Shown here: positions 18,304 to 26,671 of the stretch, in pieces | Layout of the letters: each line of letters opens with the position of its first letter | How positions within the stretch are numbered: position 1 is the stretch's first letter | DNA from: Fimbriimonas ginsengisoli Gsoil 348 | GTDB taxonomy: Bacteria > Armatimonadota > Fimbriimonadia > Fimbriimonadales > Fimbriimonadaceae | Assembly: GCA_945881865.1 (NCBI GenBank) | Contig: CAMCVK010000005.1 | Location: 119,564-183,563 of the forward strand | Reading direction: 5' to 3' | DNA length: 64,000 nt | The notes under the pieces: model-generated | Told to the model about the DNA's origin: nothing | Seen by the model: the letters and a program-made list of their open reading frames with translations, nothing else | The model's database searches: none | Made by a program: the position numbers and the translations under genes

Positions 18304-19065
18304 CTACTTGGGTTGGAACACCCGAACGTAGTCGACTTCGAACCGCGTGGGGTAGCCCGTGTCGTCAATGCCCTGCTGCCCGCCCCATGCCCCGCCGATA
18401 GCGAGATTCAGAATGAGATAGTGCGGCTTGTTAAACGGCCAGACCGCGACGTCATCGGACTCCTTCATGTATGTGAAGTAGCTCTTGCCATCCATGAAGA
18501 CTTCAATTTTGTCGGCCGTCCATTCCAGGGCGTAGACGTGAAACTTGCTGGTGACCAGCGGCTGGACCACATTTGCGCCGCGGCCCTTGCCGTTCATGTG
18601 GTTGTACGCCTCGGTGTGGATGTTCGCGTGAATTCGGCCGACATCGAAGCCGACGTGCTCCATGATGTCAATCTCGCCGCACTTTGGCCAACCGATTGTG
18701 GGAATGCTGGAGCCGAGGAGCCAGATCGCGGGCCAGGTGCCGCGCATCGCCGGAACTTTCGCGCGGACCTCAAACCGGCCGCTGCTCCATTCGGCGATGC
18801 CCTGCGTGGTGAGACTTGCCGACGTGACTTCTTTGCCTTCGAAGTTGTCCTTTCGGGCTTCGATGATGAGTCGGCCGCCCTCGACCCGGGCGTTTTCGCG
18901 CCGGTCGGCGGTGTAGAACTGCTTTTCATTGTTGCGGATGTACCCCTTCTCGTAGGTCCACTTCTTAGGGTCGGGTGCCCCGGTCCTTGCGAACTCGTCG
19001 TTCCAGACGAGTTTCCAATTAGCGGCGGGGGCGAGAACAGTTGCGGCGAGCATGGTAAGGATCAT
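18304..19065 (-). CDS. Glycoside hydrolase family 16 (laminarinase/lichenase type)
   Basis: 253 residues. The GH16 active-site motif EIDIMEH is at 131-137: Glu131 nucleophile, Asp133, Glu136 acid/base. WSSGRFEVRAKVPAMRGTWP upstream and WPFNKPHYLILNLAIGGAWG downstream are typical of bacterial beta-1,3(4)-glucanases. A short hydrophobic N-terminus (MILTMLAATVLAP) should be a signal peptide. The ATG overlaps the tpiA stop in an ATGA, so the two are translationally coupled, an unusual pairing of a secreted hydrolase with a glycolytic enzyme. Confidence 0.93.
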   Translation of the reverse strand: MILTMLAATVLAPAANWKLVWNDEFARTGAPDPKKWTYEKGYIRNNEKQFYTADRRENARVEGGRLIIEARKDNFEGKEVTSASLTTQGIAEWSSGRFEVRAKVPAMRGTWPAIWLLGSSIPTIGWPKCGEIDIMEHVGFDVGRIHANIHTEAYNHMNGKGRGANVVQPLVTSKFHVYALEWTADKIEVFMDGKSYFTYMKESDDVAVWPFNKPHYLILNLAIGGAWGGQQGIDDTGYPTRFEVDYVRVFQPK

Positions 19066-19874
19066 TTTCGGGCACTCAGGACAATACGGGCAAAATCTTC
19101 GGCGACGAGGCTTGCGCCACCTACGAGACCACCGTCGATTTCGGGTTGGCTAAAAAGCTCGTGGGCGTTGCTGGGTTTCACGCTTCCTCCGTAAAGGACG
19201 CGCACGTTGTCCGCCACGGCCGGACTCATTAAGTTGGAGAGGGTTTGGCGAACAACGCCGCAGACCCGGTTCGCCTCGGCGGAGTCGCAGGTGAGTCCGG
19301 TGCCGATGGCCCAAACCGGTTCGTATGCGACCACGCCGTGAAGAAACTCTTCTGGCACGAGGCCTGCGAGGGCGCCCGCGAGTTGCGTGGCGATGACTTC
19401 ATCGGTTTGGCCTGCCACCCGCTCTTGCAGTGTCTCGCCGACGCACAGAATCGGGGTGATTTGGTGGAACAGCAGCGTTTGGATCTTGAGGTTGATCGTC
19501 TCATCCGTCTCGGCGAAGAACGGAACCGTCGACTCCGGCACTTCCAGTTTTCCGAACTTGCCGCGGGTCTCGCTGTGCCCAACCAAGCAGAAACGCACTC
19601 CGACATCCGCGAGCATTCCTGCGCTCACCAAACCGGTGAATGCCCCGGACTCCTTCCAGAAAACGTTTTGGGCGCCGAGCGCGACGTGCGTCTTGTCGAG
19701 CAAGCCCGCGATGCTCTGCAGGGCAATGAACCCCGGCGCGACGCCCACCTCGACTTCGTCCTGGGAATCCAGCAGCTTCACGAAAGACTCGACCAACATC
19801 GCGCCCTCCGCTCGGGTGAGGTTCATTTTCCAGTTACCGACAACGAGCGGGCGGCGCGATGAGAACGCGGTCAT
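19062..19874 (-). CDS. tpiA: Triose-phosphate isomerase
   Basis: 270 residues. NWKMN (14-18) holds the substrate-binding Asn and Lys16. LVGHSETR gives catalytic His100, AYEPVWAIGTG gives catalytic Glu185, and VLYGGSVKPSN and GGLVGGASL form the phosphate grip. It interconverts dihydroxyacetone phosphate and glyceraldehyde 3-phosphate. The loop after His100 carries about 14 additional residues (GKFGKLEVPESTVPF) before the usual FAETDE, making the protein longer than the 250-residue norm. The gene overlaps the downstream GH16 by four bases. Confidence 0.96.
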   Translation of the reverse strand: MTAFSSRRPLVVGNWKMNLTRAEGAMLVESFVKLLDSQDEVEVGVAPGFIALQSIAGLLDKTHVALGAQNVFWKESGAFTGLVSAGMLADVGVRFCLVGHSETRGKFGKLEVPESTVPFFAETDETINLKIQTLLFHQITPILCVGETLQERVAGQTDEVIATQLAGALAGLVPEEFLHGVVAYEPVWAIGTGLTCDSAEANRVCGVVRQTLSNLMSPAVADNVRVLYGGSVKPSNAHELFSQPEIDGGLVGGASLVAEDFARIVLSARK

Positions 19875-19905
19875 AGGTTCGGTTTTACCCGTTGAACCTT
19901 CCGGT

Positions 19906-20376
19906 TCAGCCAGCCCGGACGACCGTCGGCTCTAGCACGACTTCCACCGTGCCACGAACGGCGTTCGTTACGATGCAGTAGGCGTCTGCCTTGTGGGCAA
20001 ATTCTTCGGTTTGCTTCATCTGATCGTCGGTTGCTTCGCTGGTTACGGTGATAAGCGGTCGGAGGGTGATCCGCTTGTACTTGAATGCCAAGCCATTCTG
20101 CTCAACTTCGCCGAGCGCGGAGGTTTGAACATGAAGAACGGGCAGCTTCCGTGCGGCCGCCACGATTCCAAACGTGATGCTGTAGCATCCCGTGATCGCG
20201 CTGGTGAGCAGCTCTTCGGGGTTCGTTTCTCCACCGACGCCACCAAATTCAGGCGGAACAGAAATAGGAAGCGTCTTCGCGCTCGCCTGGGGCGTTATGT
20301 CGCCGTGCCCTTCGCGGCCACCGGCCCAATTTACGACGACCGGATACTCGTGGATTTGCGTTGCCATCGTTTCCAT
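19906..20376 (-). CDS. OsmC/Ohr-family peroxiredoxin-like protein
   Basis: 156 residues. Both redox cysteines are present: in AITGCYSITFG (about 65) and in ADAYCIVTNAV (about 135). GGVGGETNPEELLTSAI is typical of OsmC. The family reduces organic hydroperoxides with thiols. It may start at Met1 or Met4. The gene stands alone between tpiA and the SnoaL-like gene, all on the minus strand. Confidence 0.88.
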   Translation of the reverse strand: METMATQIHEYPVVVNWAGGREGHGDITPQASAKTLPISVPPEFGGVGGETNPEELLTSAITGCYSITFGIVAAARKLPVLHVQTSALGEVEQNGLAFKYKRITLRPLITVTSEATDDQMKQTEEFAHKADAYCIVTNAVRGTVEVVLEPTVVRAG

Positions 20377-20407
20377 CCTACGAGTTTCCGGCCCCCTTTG
20401 TGTGCAA

Positions 20408-20758
20408 TCAGTAGAAGAACAGTTCGCGAACGATCTTGCCGTCTTCGACCGTGTAGTGCGCGGCTTCGATCATCGGGAATCGATTGCCGGTCGCCTTCTC
20501 GGTGACGTCGTAGTTGAAGTGCACGATGAAGGCGTTGTCGTGAACGTACGGTCCGCTGGTTACCGCGCCGTGAATTTCGTACGTGTTAAAGAACCAGGCG
20601 TTCTTTCCGGCGATGCCTTCCAGTCCCACGGTCTCCCGCTGAGGGCCGTCGGCCTCGATGCTCACGATGTTCGGCGAGTAGTACTTCTCGATGGCGACTT
20701 CGTTCTTGCCTTCGCGGCAAAGTTCGACGAGGTCCAGGGCGATTTCTTTGGTCGTCAT
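20408..20758 (-). CDS. SnoaL-like (NTF2 fold) protein
   Basis: 116 residues. The order of an N-terminal helix, YYSPNIVSIEA, GLEGIAGKNAWF and a closing HYTVEDGKIVRELFFY is the SnoaL-like alpha+beta barrel. Members include small isomerases, hydrolases and binding proteins; the ligand cannot be read from sequence. No signal peptide. Confidence 0.8.
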   Translation of the reverse strand: MTTKEIALDLVELCREGKNEVAIEKYYSPNIVSIEADGPQRETVGLEGIAGKNAWFFNTYEIHGAVTSGPYVHDNAFIVHFNYDVTEKATGNRFPMIEAAHYTVEDGKIVRELFFY

Positions 20759-20830
20759 GACAGAGACATGATATCAAACCACTCGCCACCTGTCCACTAT
20801 TTTTTACAGTTTTTTGTTAAGATTTGGGCA

Positions 20831-22330
20831 TCAATAGGCCTTCGCGAAGACAACACGCTGCGCGCTGGGTTTGCCGGTGAAGACGCAAACGCCGGGCTCG
20901 GCATCCGAAGGCGCCAGCGGCACCAGGGGAATGCACCGAATGGTCGCCTTGGTTGCGGCCGAGATCGCGTCTTCCGTCTCGGTCGTTCCGTCCCAATGCG
21001 CCACTACAAACCCGCCGCCACCGTCACCGTCGAACGCCGCCGTGAACTCGTCCCAAGTGTCGACGCGCACGGTGTTCGCTTCTCGGAACGCCAACGCCTT
21101 CTGGTAAATGTCGGACTGAATGATGCCCTGAAGCTCAACCGCCCGAGCTACTACCGAATCCAGCGCAACCGTCTCCTTGTCGCCCGTGTCGCGACGAGCG
21201 ATTACGGCGACGTTGGCGTCGAGGTCCCGCGGACCGACTTCGATCCGGACCGGAATCCCACGCATTTCCCAGTAGTTATACTTGGCTCCTGGCGATTCCT
21301 TATCCCGCTTGTCCACCTTCACCTTGAGTCCGTGCGCCTGTAATTGGCTCGCAAGGTCGTCGGCAACGCCAAACGTTCGCGCGCGGGTTTCTTCGTCGCG
21401 TCCCATCGGCACGATGACCACATGAAGCGGAGCAAGCTTCGGCGGAAGGATCAGCCCCTTGTCGTCGCTGTGCGCCATCACGAGGGCGCCAATCAGACGC
21501 GTGCTGACGCCCCACGACGTGGCGTAAACGTACTCCAGCTTCCCTTCGGCGGACTGGAATTTACAATCGAACGCCTTGGCAAATCCCTGCCCCAGGTGGT
21601 GCGACGTTCCGGCTTGGATCGCCCGACGGTCCTGGGTTAGCGCTTCGATGCAGTAGGTGTGGTCCGCGCCGGCGAACTTCTCGCCCTCGCTCTTCAGGCC
21701 TACGAGCACCGGGACGCCCATCCAATCCTCCGCGAATTTGCGATAGCATTCCAGGATCGTTAGCGACTCAGTTTCGGCCTCGTCGTACGTCGCGTGGGCG
21801 GTATGCCCTTCTTGCCAAAGGAACTCGGCGGTTCGCAGAAATAGGCGCGTGCGCATCTCCCAGCGCACCACATTGGCCCACTGATTAATCAGAATCGGCA
21901 GGTCACGGTAGCTCTGGATCCACTTGGCATAGGTGTTCCAAATGATTGTCTCGCTGGTCGGCCGCACGATGAGCGGCTCCTCCAGCTTCGCGTCCGGATC
22001 AGGGATCAGGCCCGGGCCGTCCGGATTCGCCTTCAGTCGGTGATGGGTTACAACCGCGCACTCTTTGGCAAATCCCTCCACGTGCTCGGCCTCTTTTTCG
22101 AAGAACGACTTAGGAATGAACAAAGGGAAATAGGCATTCACGTGGCCGGTCGCCTTGAACATATCGTCCAACGCGCGCTGCATGTTCTCCCAGAGGGCGT
22201 AGCCGTGCGGCTTGATGACCATGCACCCACGAACCGCCGAATAGTCGGCCAAGTCCGCCTTTTGGACGAGCTCGTTGTACCACTCGCTATAGTTTTCGGC
22301 GCGGGTCGGGATGCCCAGGTTGTTGCTCAT
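20831..22330 (-). CDS. proS: Prolyl-tRNA synthetase, archaeal/eukaryotic-like short form
   Basis: 499 residues from the ATG at 22330. Class II motifs are clear: motif 2 around [22 protein letters not shown] with QEGHTAH, and motif 3 in [36 protein letters not shown] is typical of ProRS. It lacks the roughly 180-residue editing insertion of the bacterial type and keeps the C-terminal zinc-like extension ending VVFAKAY, so it is the ProS type 3 form. It charges tRNA-Pro, one of which (CGG) is encoded in this window. No Shine-Dalgarno; an in-frame TTG two codons upstream is the alternative start. Confidence 0.96.
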   Translation of the reverse strand: MSNNLGIPTRAENYSEWYNELVQKADLADYSAVRGCMVIKPHGYALWENMQRALDDMFKATGHVNAYFPLFIPKSFFEKEAEHVEGFAKECAVVTHHRLKANPDGPGLIPDPDAKLEEPLIVRPTSETIIWNTYAKWIQSYRDLPILINQWANVVRWEMRTRLFLRTAEFLWQEGHTAHATYDEAETESLTILECYRKFAEDWMGVPVLVGLKSEGEKFAGADHTYCIEALTQDRRAIQAGTSHHLGQGFAKAFDCKFQSAEGKLEYVYATSWGVSTRLIGALVMAHSDDKGLILPPKLAPLHVVIVPMGRDEETRARTFGVADDLASQLQAHGLKVKVDKRDKESPGAKYNYWEMRGIPVRIEVGPRDLDANVAVIARRDTGDKETVALDSVVARAVELQGIIQSDIYQKALAFREANTVRVDTWDEFTAAFDGDGGGGFVVAHWDGTTETEDAISAATKATIRCIPLVPLAPSDAEPGVCVFTGKPSAQRVVFAKAY

Positions 22331-22626
22331 TGCCAATGATTATGTCGCGCCGGACCCGGGGTCTCGTTCTTTCATGCCGGTCGAACTTCCTACCTTCAGC
22401 TCCCGAGCCGGATCGTCCACAAATGATCTTCGAACTTACTAACAGGGATAATTTTCGAATGAAATTTCCTTAACTCCTTCTTAACTCTCTTCCGATATCT
22501 TTCGCGGGTGATGGTTCTGACTACAATAACCGATAGGGTCGCCATATCCCTTCCGGTAAAGTGGGACCAAACTCCTGCCTCCCAGAGAAAGAAGGAGCCG
22601 AGTCGAACTTCCGGATTCAAAGGTTA
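22331..22626. other. Intergenic region, nothing recognised
   Basis: About 296 bases between the divergent proS and the exported-protein gene. A 74-codon minus-strand frame here has no family resemblance or ribosome-binding site and is not called. Promoters for both neighbours presumably lie inside. Confidence 0.4.
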
Positions 22627-23586
22627 ATGATGATCGCAATCCTTTTCACCATTGCCTTCTGGCAAGATGAGGTTCCGCGCCTAAAGCAGGATACGACGCC
22701 GCAGGTGTTCTATATCGCGACGTCGGCTGACTTGGCAAAGACGCAGAAGTCCGTTGCGGAGTGCAAGACGACTGATCAAGTTCTGAAGCTTGCAGAACGA
22801 TCTCGATGGGTGGTGCTGCGAGAATCGGGGTTAACCCTATGGCTAGAGACCCGGCCCAACGGCCGAGTGGGAAGAGCCATCCGGATGAAACGGGCGGCAG
22901 AAGTCGCACTCCAGCTCCCAGCAAAGGAACCCATCCCGCTCTCGGATGTTCCCGGCCAACTGTTGGGAGGGATGGATATCGAAGGACTCGCTGGCCCCCA
23001 GCGAGCGAGCGGAGACCCACTCGCGTACCTGTCCTCAAGTTCGGTTGTCACCCTCACACTTGATGGTCGCAGCGTTAACTACACCGTTCCAGACCCCAAT
23101 TTAGCCTCGGTACATGCGAAGCTAAAGGCGAGACCTCTCATTGATGCCTCATTGGATCCTGCCGCCGCTCCGGGATCAGCTGCAAAGAATTCCGAGGGTG
23201 AGGAGCCTTTTGCCATCTGCTTCAATGCATCTCCGAGAAAAGTGCCAAGAGAGCTTGATGAAGTTGCGTTAGAGTTCTTCCGAGCGCTCGACAAGGCGAC
23301 CGAGAAAGCGGAAGCGGAAAGGAATGAATCGATGCAGAAGCTAGCCGAGTATTCCGGCGTCCAAGGAACGCTGAGGAAGGACGAGGGCAAGGCGGTTAGC
23401 CGTCTGACGCCCTCACAGCAGAAAGGTCTGATGATTCAGATGGAGAGCAGCTGGCAGAGGATGGGGTTCTCCAGCGCGGCCGAAGCCAAATCCTTCGCGC
23501 TTCAGGCAAAAGTGCAGAAGGTTTCGCCAAAGCTTACGTTGATGTTTGGCGGTAGCAACGGCCTTCTGCACGGGATCACTTTCTGA
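22627..23586 (+). CDS. Exported protein of unknown function
   Basis: 319 residues from the ATG at 22627, with CAAAGG a few bases before it; the preceding frame lacks a start with context. The N-terminus MMIAILFTIAFWQDE is a short signal sequence. The rest has a basic central beta-rich part and a Glu/Lys-rich helical segment (about 215-290). I do not recognise a domain. Confidence 0.55.
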   Translation: MMIAILFTIAFWQDEVPRLKQDTTPQVFYIATSADLAKTQKSVAECKTTDQVLKLAERSRWVVLRESGLTLWLETRPNGRVGRAIRMKRAAEVALQLPAKEPIPLSDVPGQLLGGMDIEGLAGPQRASGDPLAYLSSSSVVTLTLDGRSVNYTVPDPNLASVHAKLKARPLIDASLDPAAAPGSAAKNSEGEEPFAICFNASPRKVPRELDEVALEFFRALDKATEKAEAERNESMQKLAEYSGVQGTLRKDEGKAVSRLTPSQQKGLMIQMESSWQRMGFSSAAEAKSFALQAKVQKVSPKLTLMFGGSNGLLHGITF

Positions 23587-23603
23587 ATCTGCACGTTCGT
23601 TAC

Positions 23604-23996
23604 TTAGGGCACGTCCTCTTGACGTGCCTTCATCCCGGCCAGGGCGGCTCGTAGCTCTGCCGAGTAGTGGCTCTGGATGCGCTCGAATAGCCGCGTCGCT
23701 ACCTCAGCCTGATAGGTGTGGCTCGCCAAATTTCTGTCTTCATGTATTTGGAGCCAGAGTGCTTCCTTCTCCGGCGAAATCCAACCCTGCCTGAATGCGG
23801 CCGCGAGTGTTTGACGGGGACTGGGGGTGCTCACCCCAAGAGCCTTGAGTTCCTTTTGCCAAGCTTTCCAGCATTGTTCGAAGCTGAATTCAAACGCCTG
23901 AATAACGCCGGCTTGCTCGCGCTCGGTGGTAGCCGGGTCCGCCAAGAACTCCTTGAGCTTTTCTGCAGCGGACTCAAAATTACTATAAAATTTCAT
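23604..23996 (-). CDS. HEPN-like protein (HI0074 type), partner of MNT nucleotidyltransferase
   Basis: 130 residues. An all-helical protein with FEFSFEQCWKAWQKEL and EDRNLASHTY, the R-N-x3-H pattern of the HI0074/nucleotidyltransferase substrate-binding family within the HEPN superfamily. The start overlaps the upstream MNT stop as ATGA, so the two are co-translated. The pair is a type VII-like toxin-antitoxin architecture, in which MNT adenylylates and neutralises the HEPN ribonuclease. The exact activity here is inferred. Confidence 0.85.
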   Translation of the reverse strand: MKFYSNFESAAEKLKEFLADPATTEREQAGVIQAFEFSFEQCWKAWQKELKALGVSTPSPRQTLAAAFRQGWISPEKEALWLQIHEDRNLASHTYQAEVATRLFERIQSHYSAELRAALAGMKARQEDVP

Positions 23997-24289
23997 CTAG
24001 AATACACGATTCTCCCATCCACCTCAATCGCCCGCTTCATCTCTTCGCTGACGTGCCGCAGGTTCACCAGATCCACCGGCCAGAGCGTCATTGGCGTGTC
24101 GTCAAAGTCCACGACAAACCGGCTCCAGGCCGCGCTTCGCGAAGGATCGAAGTCGAAAGCTAAGTCAAAGTCGCTCATCGCTCCTGCCGTACCCCGGGCA
24201 CGCGAGCCAAACAGAATCACCCGCTCGGGGTCTAGCTTAGTAACCGCCAAAGCGACGAGGTTCCGAATGCTCTCGGGCAAATCATCCAT
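23993..24289 (-). CDS. MNT-type minimal nucleotidyltransferase
   Basis: 98 residues from the ATG at 24289, which has GGAGG six bases upstream; an ATG four codons earlier is the alternative. ILFGSRARGTAGAMSDFDLA holds the GS...D-x-D catalytic motif of polymerase-beta-like nucleotidyltransferases. It is the antitoxin partner of the overlapping HEPN gene. Confidence 0.87.
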   Translation of the reverse strand: MDDLPESIRNLVALAVTKLDPERVILFGSRARGTAGAMSDFDLAFDFDPSRSAAWSRFVVDFDDTPMTLWPVDLVNLRHVSEEMKRAIEVDGRIVYSR

Positions 24290-24379
24290 CGGTCCCTCCA
24301 TTATAGGTTCCCAACTGAACCATACACCCAGCTTTTCCTTGTATAGTAGTGCCGTCTCCCGCCGGAGAGCGACGAAGAA

Positions 24380-24730
24380 ATGGCTGGCTACGAAGAACTC
24401 GAAATCCTCGATCTTGAGAGGCTAAACGAATCTACCGACGGAGACGCCGAATTCGAAGAAGCCCTCGTGGATGCATTCGCCGAAACCACCACGCCATATT
24501 TTCTGGAGTTCGACGAAAGCCTAAAGAACGGGAAGCTCGATGACGCGCGCCGCGCGGTTCACTCGGTGAAAGGATCCTCGGCAGCGCTTGGTTTGCTTCG
24601 GTTATGCGAGGTCGCCGGCAAAATTGAAGATTGGGTTGTTGCCGGAGCGAAGGGAACGATGCCGTACCCACGGGCTGCCCTCGACCAACTGTTCGCGGAA
24701 GGCGTCAAGACCTTACTTGCCCGTCGCTGA
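24380..24730 (+). CDS. Histidine phosphotransfer (Hpt) domain protein
   Basis: 116 residues, essentially one Hpt domain. AVHSVKGSSAALGLLRL contains the phospho-accepting His in the H-x-x-K-G-S-S context. Such stand-alone Hpt proteins relay phosphate between hybrid kinases and response regulators; none are in this window. GGAGAGCGACGAAGAA precedes the ATG, and TATAGT at 24342-24347 is a plausible -10 box. Confidence 0.87.
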   Translation: MAGYEELEILDLERLNESTDGDAEFEEALVDAFAETTTPYFLEFDESLKNGKLDDARRAVHSVKGSSAALGLLRLCEVAGKIEDWVVAGAKGTMPYPRAALDQLFAEGVKTLLARR

Positions 24731-24736
24731 CACCGG

Positions 24737-25702
24737 CTAAAGCCAGCCGAATCGCTTGAAAACGCCGACCACTCCCGCGGCGAGGGTCAGCATCAGCCCG
24801 ATGGCAAATGGGTACCCGTACGTCCAATGCAACTCCGGCATCCTCGTGAAGTTCATGCCGTAAATGCCGGCCACTAGCGCCATCACCATGAGCACGGTCG
24901 TGAAGACGGTCATTTTCTTAAAGATGACGCCCAGGTTGTTGGAGACCGTCGAAAGATGCACGTCGACCAAGGTCGCCATCGTATCGCGGTTGAGGTCCAC
25001 TAGCTCGATGACGCGGTTAAGGTGATCGTACACGTCGCGCAGATACGGATTGAGCTCCGCAGGAATTTGAGGAAATTCAAATCGCAAAATCGTGTTGAGC
25101 TCATCCCGCACGGGAACGGCGATGCGGCGTAGCTGCACCAAGTGCCGCTTCAGCTTTAGCAGCTCTTGCATTTGCTTCCCGTCGCCCAGGAAGACCTTGT
25201 CGGCAATGGTTTCGAACCGCTCCTCAAGCTCATCCAGAAAAGGCAGGTATCCATCGACCACCGCATCCAGCAGGTGGTGGAATACATAGGCAGGTCCCAT
25301 TTGCGCTTTTTTGGGATTGGCGCATAGCCTCCGTTGTGCGTCCAGCAGAACGGGAAGGTCGCGGTTGGTGACGGTAACGAGCGTCTTCTCGCCGAGAAAG
25401 AACGCCACTTCCTCGGTGTCACATTCGGCATCGAGCCCAACCACGACCGGGGCAACCACAAATAGTCGGCCGTCAAACGCTTGCACGGAGGGCCGCTCAA
25501 ATCGGGACAGGGCATCTTCGACGGCGAGCTCGTGAAAGCCCATCCTTTCTTCCAGCAGGTGTCGGGTGGTCGCATCGGGCGGACCGGTAACGTGCACCCA
25601 GACCACTTCGACGTCGGCCCGGACGATTGCGACGGCGGCATCAAGGTCATGCGAAACGGAGCCGTCCGAGGCGCGATACAAGGTGACAACAAAGGAATCC
25701 AT
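24737..25702 (-). CDS. corA: CorA-family divalent cation (Mg/Co) transporter
   Basis: 321 residues. A soluble alpha/beta N-terminal domain is followed by a long stalk helix and two C-terminal membrane helices. The first ends with the selectivity motif YGMNF and the C-terminus is basic (FKRFGWL). It forms a pentameric inner-membrane channel for Mg2+ (also Co2+/Ni2+). The gene converges with the Hpt gene with six bases between stops. Confidence 0.92.
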   Translation of the reverse strand: MDSFVVTLYRASDGSVSHDLDAAVAIVRADVEVVWVHVTGPPDATTRHLLEERMGFHELAVEDALSRFERPSVQAFDGRLFVVAPVVVGLDAECDTEEVAFFLGEKTLVTVTNRDLPVLLDAQRRLCANPKKAQMGPAYVFHHLLDAVVDGYLPFLDELEERFETIADKVFLGDGKQMQELLKLKRHLVQLRRIAVPVRDELNTILRFEFPQIPAELNPYLRDVYDHLNRVIELVDLNRDTMATLVDVHLSTVSNNLGVIFKKMTVFTTVLMVMALVAGIYGMNFTRMPELHWTYGYPFAIGLMLTLAAGVVGVFKRFGWL

Positions 25703-25801
25703 TCGCTAGCCTTGCATACAAGTCGGCGACGCACCTTAGTGAGGCGAACTACCAAAATTGGTGAACCCATCGGTCTGGCAGACGTCGTCCTTATAGAGAC
25801 G

Positions 25802-26671
25802 ATGAGCCCGGCCCTTTTGCTTCTGTTAAGCCCTGCCTTCCCGACTACCCCGCAGGTGAAGCCTGCCGAGAGGTACCAGTCGAAGCTCACCTCCGGTGGA
25901 GTTGAACGCGACTACATCGTTCGGGTTCCTGCCGGTACCGAGCCGAAGCCACTGGTTGTCGTTCTACACGGTTACACTGGCTCCGGATCACTGGCAGAAG
26001 TGTATACGCGCATGGGTCCGCAGGCGGAACGGCGCGGCTACATCAGCGTTTACCCGGACGGCTTGGGCGACCCGAGAGGTTGGAACGTAGGATTCATGGA
26101 CCTTTCGGGACGGGGCCAAGACGACGCGCAGTTTGTGATGCAGCTTGTGGATGCGGTCTCGGCAAAAACCAGCGTCGATCCGAAGCGTGTTTACGTTTGT
26201 GGGCACTCGAACGGCGCATTCTTGACCCACGTCGTCGCGGCAAAGTTTGGGAGCCGCATCGCGGCCGCCGCAGCCGTTGCCGGGACGATTGGGCTGCGTC
26301 GTCCGCAAATTCCTGCTCCAAAGGCGAAGGTGCCCATGCTCATCATTCACGGGGTGAAGGACCCAACCGTCGGCTTCGCCACGAATTCGGATGCGCTTCT
26401 GAAGTCTTACGGTGCCCGGGACACCGCGACGTGGTGGGCGGCGCAAAACGGCATCACCGCGAAGCCGAAGGAGACCAAACCGAACGTTGACCACGAATGG
26501 CTCACGGAATGGCGGGGAACATCCCCTCGCCAGGTGGTTACGCTTGTCAGCCTGCCAACCGCTTACCATGAGTGGCCAGGCGGACTCACCCGCAGCGGAC
26601 CGGAGACGCGCAGCGGTGCCGATGCGACAAAGACGATCTTGGACTTCTTCGACCGCCAGCGTCTAGACTAG
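25802..26671 (+). CDS. Secreted polyhydroxybutyrate depolymerase/feruloyl esterase-like hydrolase (LpqC family)
   Basis: 289 residues from the ATG at 25802, where a signal peptide begins (MSPALLLLLSPAFPTTPQ). The alpha/beta-hydrolase core has VVVLHGYTGSG (oxyanion strand), YVCGHSNGAFLTHVVA (nucleophile elbow; G-x-S-x-G with Ser), LIIHGVKDPTVGF (Asp) and AYHEWPG (His). The family cleaves polyester or feruloyl ester bonds of plant cell wall. TTATAG five bases upstream may give a leaderless message. The stop overlaps the convergent DUF1800 gene by four bases. Confidence 0.85.
   Translation: MSPALLLLLSPAFPTTPQVKPAERYQSKLTSGGVERDYIVRVPAGTEPKPLVVVLHGYTGSGSLAEVYTRMGPQAERRGYISVYPDGLGDPRGWNVGFMDLSGRGQDDAQFVMQLVDAVSAKTSVDPKRVYVCGHSNGAFLTHVVAAKFGSRIAAAAAVAGTIGLRRPQIPAPKAKVPMLIIHGVKDPTVGFATNSDALLKSYGARDTATWWAAQNGITAKPKETKPNVDHEWLTEWRGTSPRQVVTLVSLPTAYHEWPGGLTRSGPETRSGADATKTILDFFDRQRLD

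Noticed and set aside
22396..22620. A 74-codon minus-strand frame upstream of proS
   Set aside because: No ribosome-binding site, no recognisable family, and it overlaps the probable promoter region of both neighbours.
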